DNA of 64,000 bases from Drosophila persimilis (GCF_003286085.1 NW_020825289.1:2914001-2978000); one strand, 5' to 3'; shown: positions 22,871-34,703, numbered from the stretch's first letter. The notes: generated by a model not told the origin, from the sequence alone. Numbers and translations are program-made.

Positions 22871-23267
22871 TGATCTAATATTAATAATATATACACTACA
22901 TATTTTAAGAGTTTAATAGTGATGTTTATATGATATTTAGCAAATATTTATATTTTTTACGTACGATGGGTGAAGACGTTTGAGTCTATGTGAGATTTGA
23001 GTATGCATCAATCGTCTAGCTGCTTCATTTGGTTAGTGAAATGAAAAGCCTATCATTGTATCGACTTCTATGATGGTTAATTTGATCTCCAATTTTTGGG
23101 ATGTGGAGATCTTTTCCAGCATTGTGGTCCGAACAAACCACGGGGCACCTGTAAGACGCGTCTTCAGTGCACATCCCCAGGCTTTAGTACCGTATGTCCA
23201 TATAGGAATTATCATTGCTTACTTTTTGAGTTGATGAGCCAATGCAACTTTTAAGTTTAAACTTAAA

Positions 23268-24150
23268 AAGTCTCTCAAGAGAACCACCTAATAGGGTATA
23301 GGGATCGGATACTCAAAATGAGTATTGGGGTATATTAGATTTGTGATGAAAATGGATGTGTGTAACGTCCAGAAGGAATCGTTTCCGACCCCATAAAGTA
23401 TATATATTCTTGATCAGCATCAATAGCCGAGTCGATTGAGCCCTGTCTGTCTGTCCGTCCCTATCAGCGCCTAGTGCACAAAGACTATAAGAGCTTGAGC
23501 AACGACATTTTATATCCGGACTTCTGTGATATGTCACTGGTACAAGAATATTTCAAAACTTTACCCCACCCACTTCCGCCTCCACAAAAAGCGAAAATCT
23601 GTGGCATCCACAATTTTAAATATACGAGAAAACTGAAAACGCAGAATCGTAGAGGATGACCATATCTTCTCGAGTGCAAAATCTGAATCAGATCGTATAA
23701 TTATTATAGCCAGAATCAAAAAAACAATTTCATTCTTTCTCGCTCTGTATCTCTCTAACACACAGGTTTCATGGTCGGTTTTGCCAATTGCAAAATATGA
23801 GTTCAAGGATCTCAGAACCCATAAGAGCTAGAGCAACCAAATTCGGTATCCACACTCCTGTGATATCGCACCTTGACCGTTTCGTGTCCAAATTTCGCCA
23901 AACCCCGTTCCGCCCCCGCAAAGAACGAAAATCTGGGCCATCCACAAATCTCAGTGACTATTAACGCTAGAGTAACCAAATTTGGTATCCGCACTTCTGT
24001 TAGATCTCACTATAAAACGTATATCTCAGAATTTCGACCCACCCCCTTCCGCCCCCACAAAGGACGAAAATCTGTTGCATCCACAATATTGCAGATTCGA
24101 GAAAACTAAAAACGCAGAATCATAGATAATGACCATATGCGTGCGGGAGA
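23268..24150 (+). mobile_element. DINE-1 copy carrying 40 bp of LINE at its 5' end
   Basis: Positions 23,268-23,307 are the LINE ORF2 segment also found at 8,646-8,685; 23,308 onward is DINE-1. The two loci align without a gap across the junction and for hundreds of bases beyond. The copy ends near 24,150, where another DINE-1 copy in opposite orientation begins. Confidence 0.85.
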
Positions 24151-24603
24151 GACAGAAAACGTGTCTGAACATGTCGTCGGGCGCTGCGTAGCCACTGCAA
24201 ATTGATTTGTTCCTTTTGGCTATAAAAATGATCCGATACGGTCATTCTCTATGATTGTGAGTTTTTAGTTTTCTCGTATCTTCGATATTGTGGATGCCAC
24301 AGATTTTCGCTTTTTGTGGAGGCGCAAGTAGGTGGGGTAAAGTTTTGAAATATTCTTGTACCAGTGACATATCACAGAAGTCCGGATATAAAATGTCGTT
24401 GCTCAAGCTCTTATAGTCTTTGAGCACTAGGCGCTGATAGGGACGGACAGACAGACAGGGCTCAATCGACTCGGCTATTGATGCTGATCAAGAATAAGTA
24501 TACTTTATGGAGTCGGAAACGATTCCTTCTGGGCGTTACACACATCCACTTTTACCACAAATCTAATATATCCCAATACTCGTTTTGAGTATCGGGTATA
24601 AAA
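24150..24603 (-). mobile_element. DINE-1 copy, inverted relative to its neighbour
   Basis: Reads leftwards from TATACCCGATACTCAAAACG at 24,603 through the family core to the GCAGTGGCTACGCAGCGCCC block at about 24,180. It makes a tail-to-tail pair with the copy at 23,268-24,150. Confidence 0.85.
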
Positions 24604-24945
24604 ATGGGAGGAGACCTGAACGCCAGCATTGTTGCGCCGGACTACCACCCACCGTCAGTGAAGTCATCGTTACCAAGGTTGTCCATGCCCACTTTCGACG
24701 GAACATATGCAAACTATAAGAATTTTATTCACTCGTTTGAGCAAATTGTTGTGCGTGAGTCTGGATTGTCCAAAATAGAAAAGTTTAATTATTCGCTGAC
24801 CTGCCTCACCAGCCGCTTTGATAATCCTACTCTTTTGTTTTTAGAAGGTATTGGGAATTGTTTGCACTACAACTTGTGGAAAAGTCCAAGAAGAAATCAA
24901 AGATTGATTACCGAATCACTGGTGATCAACACAATTACTGTTTAA
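24604..24945 (+). pseudogene. BEL/Pao gag fragment
   Basis: The frame reads RLSMPTFDGTYANYKNFIHS and LSKIEKFNYSLTCL, the capsid-like DUF1759 start of BEL/Pao gag (compare KLPTFRGGYTEWADFYSMFS in the complete element). It begins exactly at the end of a DINE-1 copy and ends after about 110 codons. A following block at 24,985-25,051 resembles 2,150-2,220. Confidence 0.75.
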
Positions 24946-25051
24946 TAATAAGGTATTCGAAAATGTACAAATAGAAATTAATGTTGTATGATTTTCGAGT
25001 AAAGGTTGAAAGTGCAAGAGCGAGATAAAAACACGACCGACTTAAGCAAGA

Positions 25052-26170
25052 GTACTTACTTGTTATTGAGAGAACACCGATATTCTGAAGACGGATAGAG
25101 GCAGTGACAGTGACAAAGAAACAAAAATTTTTTAAATTAAAGAAAAAATGGTGTAGTCGACATGCAACGACTTTATAAGACCATTTTCACTGTTAGACGA
25201 TGACGAAGAAAATCAACCTCAACTCCACTAATAGACCTCTAGACTAAATTTGTATTTACACAACAGTGATATGTAAATATGAAATCATGCATCAGCACAA
25301 GATGGATCCGCTTGTATTCACATACATATGTGTACACATATACTTATATGTATGTATTTATTTTATATGTACACATATTTTTCAATCTGAGCGTGGATGT
25401 TGATTGCTTCATAATTATTACAATAACTTCGTCCACAACAAACATTGTAATGGTTGCCCATTGAGTGAGGATGGTTGCAACGAACTTTCGCCTTTCGACG
25501 CATGACGAAAGCATTTCTCCGCCAAATTATTTACCCATATGTGTTATTACTGGCAAAGCATATTTCAATGCGGAAATATTATCAATTGCATTAGTACGCA
25601 TGGGCTACAATGGGTTTTTGTAGTTTTTTTTTATCTAATTGGTACTTGAATGTGTCACATTAGATTTATGTGTTCCCTAATTTATTTCATCCTAAACTAA
25701 CCAAATTTCAGATTAGATACGAATACCATTGAATGGATAATCCAACACCGGCACAAGCTTTTTTTGAGAAGTATTTCGTCATGAGATCTATATAGGATAC
25801 TATGTACATAGGTACTAAATAACTTTATCGTTACAACTAAACACACTGCAGAGAATATTTTAAAATTCATTTGTACTTTTTTCATGAGATCTTTGGCAAA
25901 GCTCTTAAAATAGTATTTTTCGCACTTGCAGAAGCAACATGTTGCTCTCCATGTCCATCCTAAGTGGGCTGTGACCAACGGAAACGAAAGCGACCGCAAT
26001 ACATAAACTCATACAGCAAAAGTCACCTGCCAACACAGGGGTGAAGCGAAGCTCTTGTCATATACAGGGCTATCTCACACTTATACTTGGAAAGCCAACA
26101 CCGACACACACAGACACACACATACAATCACCAGCATGTTGGGGATACTGTTGTGTTGCTTCGACACCGC
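25052..26170. other. AT-rich intergenic sequence
   Basis: No supported gene. It contains ACATATGTAT-type microsatellite (about 25,310-25,380) and an ACACACAGACACACAC run at 26,100-26,125. Confidence 0.5.
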
Positions 26171-26183
26171 GCGTTCTTCTAGA

Positions 26184-26326
26184 TATAAAAGCAAAGGCAG
26201 CTAAAGGATGTGCGCTCATTCAGTTCGGTTGAGTTCTGTGCAAACGTTCGCGGTGATTCTACCAAGCGAAGCCAACGCTACCTGGGGCACTGGCTATTGT
26301 GATAGCAGAGCTACTGTGAAAGTTTT
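26184..26326 (+). promoter_or_regulatory. TATA/initiator promoter with noncoding first exon (candidate RYamide distal promoter)
   Basis: TATAAAAG at 26,184-26,191 is followed by initiator-like sequences TCATTC (A at 26,218, 34 bases downstream) and TTCAGTTCGG (A at 26,222, 38 bases). A GC-richer stretch without a good ATG runs to a consensus donor, GTGAGTAG, at 26,327. No coding exon on the plus strand follows until the RYamide gene, whose coding start is preceded by an acceptor (TCTATTGCAG at 33,951-33,960). Linking the two is inference; the intron would be 7.6 kb and would enclose the minus-strand gene at 32,507. Confidence 0.5.
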
Positions 26327-28619
26327 GTGAGTAGCCGTTGGAATTGATACTTTATTTAAAAACTACATCTTCCTGCAATTTTTGTTATGAGTTATACTGT
26401 GTGCATCAAATATTCCGTGGTTCCTCAAAAATTAAACAGCTCTCATTAGAAAATCATAGAAGGAAAATCATTTCAGAAGCTCAGAAATAAAAAAATGTAC
26501 AGTCTCCGATTAAAGATGTTTATGTCATCATTAAACGAGTACTAGATACATAAATAATTAAATAAATAAAACAATTTATTATAAATAAAATGAATACTGC
26601 ATACGTAAATAAAACAATGTATTATCCATAACCAATTTATCACTAATGTCGTTAAATACCTAAGGTATACGAAGGTCCCCCAGTACCTTTTTTTCAAACT
26701 ACAAGTTAGTCTGTTGATTAATCTGGAAATAGGTTAGAAAATAAATCCACAAAAGCTATGTTTGACGACTAGTATTTATTTAATTAATTTCAATTTTTCG
26801 AATTTCCACTATAAACAATATATTTAAACAATATGATTCTATGTTCACAAAATTTGAATATTTGGCAGAAATCTTCAGAAAAAGATGGATTTCGAACGAT
26901 GACCTCCAAGGCAGCTACCTTATAGAATTATCAATTTCACTATTGATAAACTTGAAATACTTCGTTATCAAAGTAAACGCTGTTATAATCCTGATCCTCA
27001 TGATTTCGGTTGTTTTATTTTGTAGTTAGCTATTTATTTAATTATATATTCTACCGCTACCAGGTTCAACTTTTATTTATTGCGCTAGTCACATTAAATC
27101 TATAGTTTATGTTGAAAGCTTCTTAAATATAATTCTTAAAATTCTTAATTCTGAAACATTAACATTTTTATAAAGAGCTTCTAATTTTCGATTTGTCTTA
27201 TTTCCTTTTTTTGATTTATTAAGAATTCCTTAAAATGTTAACGAAATTAAGTTGCGCTCCTAATTAATATTAGGATATAGGGCTATGTGCATTCTGGAAA
27301 AAAATAATATTTATCGTCCAGAAACATATCTGAATTTGAGTTGCTATTACCTACAACTTTTTTAAGCTTTTGGCCATACTGCCAATCAAACTTCATACAA
27401 ATAGGCAACAATTTGAAGCCTTAGATAACATTAAATAAGTTTTTCTCACATCACGGAATCGACAAAAAATATACAAATATGATGAGGTTCTTCTAAGAAA
27501 TTGAATCCATATTAATTAAAGGAAAAACATTTGAGGACAACTAAAATATGTTCACTTTAAATTAAAAAATACAATTTTCGCAATTACTTGTGATAAAAAA
27601 TATTAAATTAATCTTTTTGTTACCAAGAAGTTCTATGAAAGAACAACAGCAAACAGAAGGATTTCTTCACTTTTCACCAACATTTACAAACTTACTTTAA
27701 CATTCGAAAAAAATGGTACAGTAACACAAATTTAACATTTGGTTGGTATATCTTTAGTTAGTACATATTATAATTATTTCTTTTATTAAGATACACAAAA
27801 GTTGTTGCTACCGTCGGCAAAGCAAATCGATTGATTCTATGCCACTTATATGGTACAGGGACTTGAAAATAAGATTGTTTGGTTTCGATTCAGAGAAGTG
27901 TGGCTCGTGAAAATTTTAATTTAGAATTAAAATAAAATTTTTCAGGCTACATTTTTGCAACTGTTTCAGGTTGTTACAAAAAGAAAATTCTGAATATCGT
28001 ATCTCATCTCCTTAGTTTGAATCCCAACTATGGCGTTCCAATTGGCTCAAATTTCTTACTTTCTGAATGCTCAATCTTTGGCAAATCAATATACTCGATA
28101 ATTTCTACTTATTGCTCAATAATTAACAACGTATCCAATCAGCATAATTCCAGCTGAATAAATATATGTATACTATTAAATGGGAAATTGAGTAAATATA
28201 CATAAAAACAACCTGTAAATGGAACTTAGTCAATATGTAGATATTAACTATGTAATAATGAATAGTCCAATTATTATGTTGGTTGCAAATTACTAATAAA
28301 CAGCAGGGTGAGCGAAAAACTTTACGCAACAAAAGGTTCGTTCAATCAATATTCATGAGTTGAGTGGCATCCGCTTCTTAGCGGGGAAATAAAGTCCGCC
28401 CCGTTGATTGTGGCTTACTGCACCAGTGCCAACTTTTGTCCCGACACCGCAGGCCCTTAAAATAGTTTTGTTTTACAGTTTTCTGAAAAATGATACAACC
28501 AGCTTGGCAAATAATTTCTTGCACTATATATCGGTCTAGGGACTCCGCTTGCGGATCGACTTGCGAAGGACTCACTAACAACTAATTCTTATGTACATAA
28601 TTTTAATGTTATGATATTT

Positions 28620-28965
28620 GGACATTGATATGTAATGATTGCAATGATTAACCGAATCGAACGCGAACATGCAGGAAAGATAGCTGTTAGACTAATATGC
28701 GAAGCATTACTAGGAGAACTAAGCATGCATTAAAAATACAAATACCACTACAATTACTAATTACGAGAAAGGTTGTGAGTATTAGTAATTTAATAAGAGG
28801 AAGGGAATTCTAACCATAAACGAATAATTCGATCTACAAAACGGATGGGACAGCGGTACATAGTTTGATAGTGTATCTATTAGGAATCGTGAAGTTTATG
28901 CGGCTCAACAAAACCGTCACCCTTGAACAAGTTGTGCACAAAAATCACACCAAGAAGTTTTAAAG
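28620..28965 (-). mobile_element. CR1-type LINE 3' end, diverged
   Basis: Begins with GACATTGATATGTAATGATT, a diverged form of the family 3' end, includes GAACATGCAGGAAAGATAGC and AAGCATGCATTAAAAATACA as in the other copies, and ends within the ORF2 C-terminus (GAATCGTGAAGTTTATGCGG, complement). Deleted internally relative to 7,923-8,685. Confidence 0.7.
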
Positions 28966-30118
28966 TGCGGCTGAACATTGTTTTCTTTTCTGTTGGCTGA
29001 ACGAACGGATATTTATTATTATCAAAATCTGCAATAGCCTCCACTGGCAACCTTCAGAGCCCGGTGTACGGGTGCTGAGAATAAACTCGCAATAATTGTG
29101 CTAAAGAAAGTCTTTGCATTATCGAATATTCTATGTATATTAATTAAAAGCTATGAACAAATTTTGAAACAGTTAAATTCGATCATTAATTTGACTGGTA
29201 TTTTGAAAACTTTTTAATTATGTTAATTTTCATTATTCCATTAAATAAATGGGTTTTAATTAAATCACAGCATATTGAAAAGAATGCAAATAATTTATAT
29301 TTTACCGAATTCAAGGGTAAACATTCAAAAAAGTCTAAGACTTTGATTGACTTTATTTTCAATCGATTAACCCCACCAACACAAAATTACAACATGGTTT
29401 CATACATACCCGTACGTTCGGAAGGAGATTTTCTATCAATGCACCTGTGTGTTTATGTGTATATGTATGTCTATCCTTTAATATTTATTCAAGCGAATGT
29501 ATAGTAAATATGTATGAATGTGTACTTACACCTATGCAAACAAAAATGGAATTTGAGCAACTGTTTTTATTGTTGTATTGTCATAATGTGGATATATGTA
29601 TGTACTGACTTACGTACATACATATGTGACTGTAGCAGTATCAGTTTCCTTCAACAAATATTCTACTTTTTTATATAACTATTAGCTAAAAGCTCTTAGC
29701 CAGCAGTTTTGTTAACTTCACTATAGTTTTTTTCATCTATACTGCTACATATAAATAAGTTTAAAGTAAAGGTTATTTAAAGGAAAATTAAAATATGCAA
29801 AACTTAATATTTGTAAAAAATGTTAGATTGTAGTTTTTAGTTTTATAATAATTTCCTTTTTTAACGACGTACTACCTAAATAAAGTTTACCAATGGTCCT
29901 ACGTTTGAATTTGTACTTGACCTGCTCCTTGAATTCTAGTATGCTTGGCAAAATATTTTTAATGACGCTGCACACTTAACTTAACTAATGCTGGGTGCTG
30001 AATATGTAACACAGGCTTATCCGTTGGGAAAATGCGTAAAATCGGTGAACAAGTTTAAAGATGAATCACTACACAGAAAGGTTCATTAAAGCATTAATTA
30101 AATAGGGTTTTTTAATTA

Positions 30119-30171
30119 CCCAATCCCAGGTAGAGGGGCATCATTTCTCTTCTCGGTGTTGGGATTGGGCT
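30119..30171. other. Stable imperfect hairpin, 52 nt
   Basis: CCCAATCCCAG pairs with TTGGGATTGGG over 11 bp, then after a small internal loop GAGGGG pairs with CTTCTC, closing a loop of about 8 nt. It stands out in an otherwise AT-rich stretch. It could be a structured RNA, a short inverted repeat, or a remnant of a foldback element. Confidence 0.4.
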
Positions 30172-32506
30172 AAATTCAGTTATAAATTCTATTAAAGTTT
30201 TACAGATGTATTAGGAAGTTTATTTAGCGAAAACCGGTCAATTCGGACATTGCTTTATTAAGGAAGCATGGCATCTGCTCGTGAAAGGTTTGCTTTTGAG
30301 GCCCGATAAAGTTTTTCCAAGAGATACCCAGGCTGGTATTGGCATTCAGGCATCTCTGACGCACAAAACTGACGAAATAAAGATTTCGTACGTGTATGCG
30401 GCCGTTTGCCCTTTTTAAGACACCTTCCACCTTGTTTAGGTTGTTAAACGATTGTGTTTACAGTAAAATCGAATGTTACCTTTACTCTGGACAAGCCACC
30501 ATTTCAGCATACTTGCTTTGTGGTTGAGCATGGGGACTCAGAGGTAGATAACAGTATTTACGATGCACGACCGACCCCAACCCATAAATTTTGATTTAAG
30601 AACATTCACATTCGCTTCGTTACGCCCTGATGGAAATCAAATTATTGCGCCCGATAACCCAAAATTGAACCAAATTTATGATTGATGCAATTAAATTGCC
30701 ATTCTCTGAGTACGTGAACTCTCCACATAAGCTACAGGTGCGTTGCTTGACAAGCTCTCTCAGAAATTGATAAAGGCATTAAAACATTGCAACTGTATAA
30801 TTTGTGATTATTTACAAAATTAAGCTGTATACATATTGAGAAATTAATCAATAAATTTATTACCGCGTATCTGGAATAAGGCGTATCATCAGTGTCAAAA
30901 TATGGTTTACTCATATGATGAGATATATGTTCATACATATGTACATATGTATGTACTTACACAAATTTTGTACGCCATATCTTAGCAGTCAGTTTGGCGC
31001 ATTGGTAACGCTAACCGCAGATACATTTTCTGGCGAAGGTGATTGAAAGATCTGTATTTTTTTTTTTCATTGCCACGAGTCGTTTTAAGCCTGAGCTTTA
31101 CGCTACACCACCAAGTCAAGTCCTTCTGCTTGAGTTCAATACGATTTTGCATTTTCTTCCTATTGTTCTTTGTTCTGTCAACAAGTTCCCACAGCTGCGT
31201 AAAGGCTGGCCCGTCAATTACCAAATTGCCAAATATATTCGCTAATTGCAATTTAGGGCGAGTTAATGCGGCGTTTGTTACCTAGAGACGTCTATTAAAA
31301 TTTATTTGTTTGTGTTTGTGATTGTTGACACTTAAGAAAGTTCCCGCTTATAAAAGAATGTATGTATTCATTTCCTTCGCCAATGAGCCGTTTCTAGTTA
31401 TTTTTGGTTCCTTGCACTGACCAATACTTTCTAATTTGTGTATGTAAAAAGGGTAGTGCTAAAAACTAAAGGCGATTATTTTAGCTATCATTTATTTGTA
31501 CACTACCGACAATAATATGGATATATTGCTAGAGGCTGATTTCGCTGATCCACATTGTATATACCATATGTACACTAATATATACTTTATTGGGAATATA
31601 CTTTTATATGCTTCCTTTTGTGATTTTGAAAATGTGGATTTGACGAGCTTTTAGGTGAAACTGCAAGGGTATTTTAAGTTCCGTCTAATCAGAGCTAACC
31701 ATCAATTGGGGACGTACTAATGAACAGTAAATAGGACTCACTACTTGACAAAAAAGTACATTTTTGCATTCTGTGCTCCACATAAAGAAATTACACGGCA
31801 AAACAAAGTTAAACTACACCTGAATTAGGAACATGACTGTTCGTTGGGAGCACAGACGACCAACATCAGCTTTGGTCCGGTTACAAATTACACCAGCAAA
31901 CCTCAGTAAACAGCAGACTCCCTAAAAAAAAAAGGTTGAAATGAGTAGAAAGTATGCCCAAGGACCACAAATTTCAGTGAAGCAGGTGTAGCAGTCTCAG
32001 GAAAATAGAACGATGCGATAGTATTTACGTGGTTCGTGCGCAGACCAGCTCTGTAATAATGCCGACAACTCTAAGGGTCAGCAAGACCTCCCGCCTCTGG
32101 GAGTCCAAGGGCGTTTCAACCAAACATGTGGACGTGTGACATATGACTGCAGACACTGTGGGGGTGGTGTGGTTTGTGGGTAATCTGACCAAAATACAGC
32201 AAAAGTTTAAGCACACCCTTACCGGAGTGGGTCAACGTTTTGATCTTTAGAGGTGAAAATTATGCATTATTTATTTGCATAATTTAACCATAAATTTAAG
32301 TTAATATATCGGTGCGTATTTTGATCATTATATTGATGTATTCTGATCATTATACATTATACATAGATCACAAGAAATATTGTTTTTCTTATTATGTATG
32401 AAAATTTACTCATTGCGCAAATTTCTGGGTATATAATTAATTATATTTTTTAACAAAAATTGCTTACGGCAAAACACTTTATCATTTAGCGATTTCTTTT
32501 TATTCT

Positions 32507-33205
32507 TCAGTACCAATTATTGACAGATTTCCCTGCGGTACTGCCAGAGAGCCAATGCCCAAATCCGATCGTTTCTACATTGGAGGGCGAAAAATTATTG
32601 TTTCCCGATCCAATAGTAGAGAGTGGATTACCAACTCCCGGGTGCGCGTTTCTTGTGAAGTGGCCAAGCTTGGCCGCCTCATGTTCGGTTTTCTGGATTT
32701 CCGCAGCAGCTGCATGAGCAGCAGCATGTGCCACAGCTGCCTTTGAGGCAGCAAGACGCTGCTGTATCGCCTCAGAACGTTGAATCGCAGCCGCCGCCTG
32801 AGACTTTTGCTTCAGTATTACTGCCTGAGTTTGTCTTTCTGTGGCGATGCGTTGCTGATTTAACACGTTTTCCTTAGCCGCTTGTAAATGCTGCTGCGCT
32901 ATAAGAACATTGGCTGAGGCCTGCTTAGCTACCGAAATAGCGTGTGCAACTTCGTTGGGAGTCGGCCCGATTCCCAGCGAGGTGTGTCCCCCACTCCAAG
33001 TGGGCCAACCAAGGTTCCAAGCCCCTCCGTTCAAAGCTCGCGGGCCACTCGTTATAGCCCATGGAATGCTGGCTTCGTCCAAAGCGAGACTCCGCTTTTC
33101 TAACGGCTTGGAGCTGGAAGCACACCAGGCACCAGCAGTTAGAACAATTAGTAGAAGCATCAATGGCATAGTTGACCGGCAGCTTCGTGTCTTTGTGAAA
33201 TGCAT
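32507..33205 (-). CDS. Secreted Ala/Gln-rich protein, cuticle-like
   Basis: An intronless 232-residue frame. The N-terminus has a signal peptide (core MPLMLLLIVLTAGAWCAS after a 12-residue lead), so the product is exported; translation may start at Met1 (33,205) or Met13 (33,169). A KPLEKR dibasic site follows, then a Trp/Gly-rich stretch, then about 110 residues rich in Ala, Gln and Lys without Pro or Gly (residues about 85-185), probably one long amphipathic helix or coiled coil, and a Gly/Asn/Ser-rich C-terminus ending NNWY. The composition resembles Drosophila cuticle and matrix proteins of the Ala-rich coiled-coil type (DUF745-like), but I do not recognise the ortholog. The promoter is visible upstream. 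Confidence 0.8.
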   Translation of the reverse strand: MHFTKTRSCRSTMPLMLLLIVLTAGAWCASSSKPLEKRSLALDEASIPWAITSGPRALNGGAWNLGWPTWSGGHTSLGIGPTPNEVAHAISVAKQASANVLIAQQHLQAAKENVLNQQRIATERQTQAVILKQKSQAAAAIQRSEAIQQRLAASKAAVAHAAAHAAAAEIQKTEHEAAKLGHFTRNAHPGVGNPLSTIGSGNNNFSPSNVETIGFGHWLSGSTAGKSVNNWY

Positions 33206-33230
33206 TCTTTTGAGGACAACTGAGTTATGC

Positions 33231-33262
33231 TGAGCTTTGAGCTGTCAGCATTACTATTTATA
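33231..33262 (-). promoter_or_regulatory. TATA box and initiator of the secreted-protein gene
   Basis: On the minus strand TATAAATA (33,262-33,255) lies 31 bases upstream of the A in a CTCAGC initiator-like sequence (A at 33,231), the standard Drosophila spacing. The predicted 5' leader is 26 nt before the ATG at 33,205. A second TCAGTT lies a further 10 bases downstream. Confidence 0.7.
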
Positions 33263-33950
33263 CATAGCTTGGCCTCCTCTCCAATCGGAAAAAGTATCAA
33301 CAATTACTCACGTAGGAGCGGCGTTATTTGAACGTTTAGTAATAATTTGTAAACTTTCGCTCTTTCAAATTTTGTTGGTGCTTTTCGGCAAGTACCTTAC
33401 TTACATTTGCCGGAAATGAAAGGGTGCTTTAATAATCCTTATTATTTCAGACCAGTTTTCAAATTGGTCAAAAAGTGAATCGCCATGAAGTTTTTCACTG
33501 TTACGTAAGACGTCTACAAAATGAATTTGTCTGTTCTGCGTACTGGACCTGATGATGAGCTGTCGACTCATGGCTGAAATAAAGCTGCCTTTGTAAAGTA
33601 TTTTTATTGTGAAAAGGTAATTATATCAGCCGCGCCATGAATGTACGTGACCAAAAAGGTATTATTCTGTCAAACAACTGTGCATGGAAGGACAAACTTA
33701 AACCTTTTCTGTTCAGCTGCCATTGCAAAATGTTTGCCGTTCATTCTACCCACTTTAATTACCATTAATGCAAGTAACAGCATCGAATTAATTCTGAGGA
33801 GTCATTATCTGGGGAATATTGTATTTAATGATTTCTATTTTTATTTATTTAGCATGCGCATTTGGTAGTCAATTTCTTCTCGGGAAACAAATATTATGAA
33901 TAGATACAATCTAACTCTGCAGCATTTATGCTGACTCGCAATTAACTTAT
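33263..33950. other. Intergenic sequence upstream of RYamide
   Basis: No supported gene; it ends in a pyrimidine-rich acceptor for the RYamide coding exon. Confidence 0.45.
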
Positions 33951-33984
33951 TCTATTGCAGAGATATAGGTAAAAGGACATCAAA

Positions 33985-34703
33985 ATGTGGAATGCGAATC
34001 AGCTCCCTACACAGCCGCGACAATTTTATTTGGGGCTCTTATTGATTACGATTTGCGCGGTGCTGTCCGAGGATGTATGTGCAGTGCCCACCGATCAATC
34101 GTATGTTGAAAACACGCATGGGCAAGACGGCGGAGGTCTGTACCCCCATATCCAATAGCTTCATTATATTATATTTGTAATTGTTTAACTTTACAGGTAT
34201 GCAAGCATTGCAAAAAAGGCCCGCCTTCTTTGTGGGAAGTCGCTACGGGCGGTCCAGCGGCAACGCTGTCACCGGCGGTGGGGCAGCTAGTGTTGGTAGC
34301 TCGAAAACACGACGTCTCATAATTGTACCACGAAATGATCGTTTTTTTCTTGGCTCTCGATATGGAAAACGGAACGGCGAGTATTTGTCCCCCTACGAGC
34401 AAAACAGCCTAAGCCTGGCCCTCAGCAAAGACTCGTCACAGGATGTGGAGCAACAGACATTAAACACCAACAGCAGGTTACGGCCATCCCTTATGTCGTG
34501 CGTCTACACAGGCATCAGCAATTACTATCGTTGTAAAGGGTAAGTTTATCTATAGAAATAAATGTACAGGGATTTGCATTTCACTGAACATGGATATTAT
34601 ATTTATTAAACACAGCAGTGACCATCACTCTGCAGTTGATGAAAGTCTCGATTCCACAAGCATGGCAGAAAGTGATGGTGATACAAACAACGTCATCAAC
34701 TGA
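33985..34703 (+). CDS. RYa: RYamide neuropeptide precursor
   Basis: Three coding exons, 33,985-34,135, 34,197-34,539 and 34,616-34,703, with introns of 61 and 76 bp; phases match and give 193 residues ending TNNVIN. A signal peptide (FYLGLLLITICAVLS) leads. Two amidated peptides are encoded: one after a Lys-Arg, ending FFVGSRYG-R, and one ending NDRFFLGSRYG-KR. In each, Gly provides the C-terminal amide and Arg or Lys-Arg is the convertase site, the arrangement of insect RYamides, whose receptor in Drosophila is the RYamide GPCR. The C-terminal 90 residues are an acidic, Ser-rich spacer. An acceptor at 33,960, 24 bases before the ATG, implies an upstream noncoding exon. Confidence 0.95.

Larger units (their letters stand above)
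26330..32500. other. Long AT-rich intergenic or intronic stretch
   Basis: Apart from a LINE fragment at 28,620-28,965 and a hairpin at 30,119-30,171, I see no supported coding sequence. Open frames here (for example 29,220-29,504, 30,224-30,430, 30,982-31,251) lack domain features or splice context. ACATATGTA-type simple repeats occur near 29,590-29,625 and 30,930-30,950. Confidence 0.5.

Noticed and set aside
29220-29504. Plus-strand frame of 94 codons starting in AT-rich DNA
   Set aside because: The second half is translated ATATGTATGT-type simple repeat; no protein features.
30224-30430. Minus-strand frame of 68 codons
   Set aside because: No conserved motif, no clear splice sites; probably chance or very old repeat sequence.
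30982-31251. Minus-strand frame of 89 codons, candidate exon
   Set aside because: No homology that I recognise and no complementary exons with compatible phases nearby.
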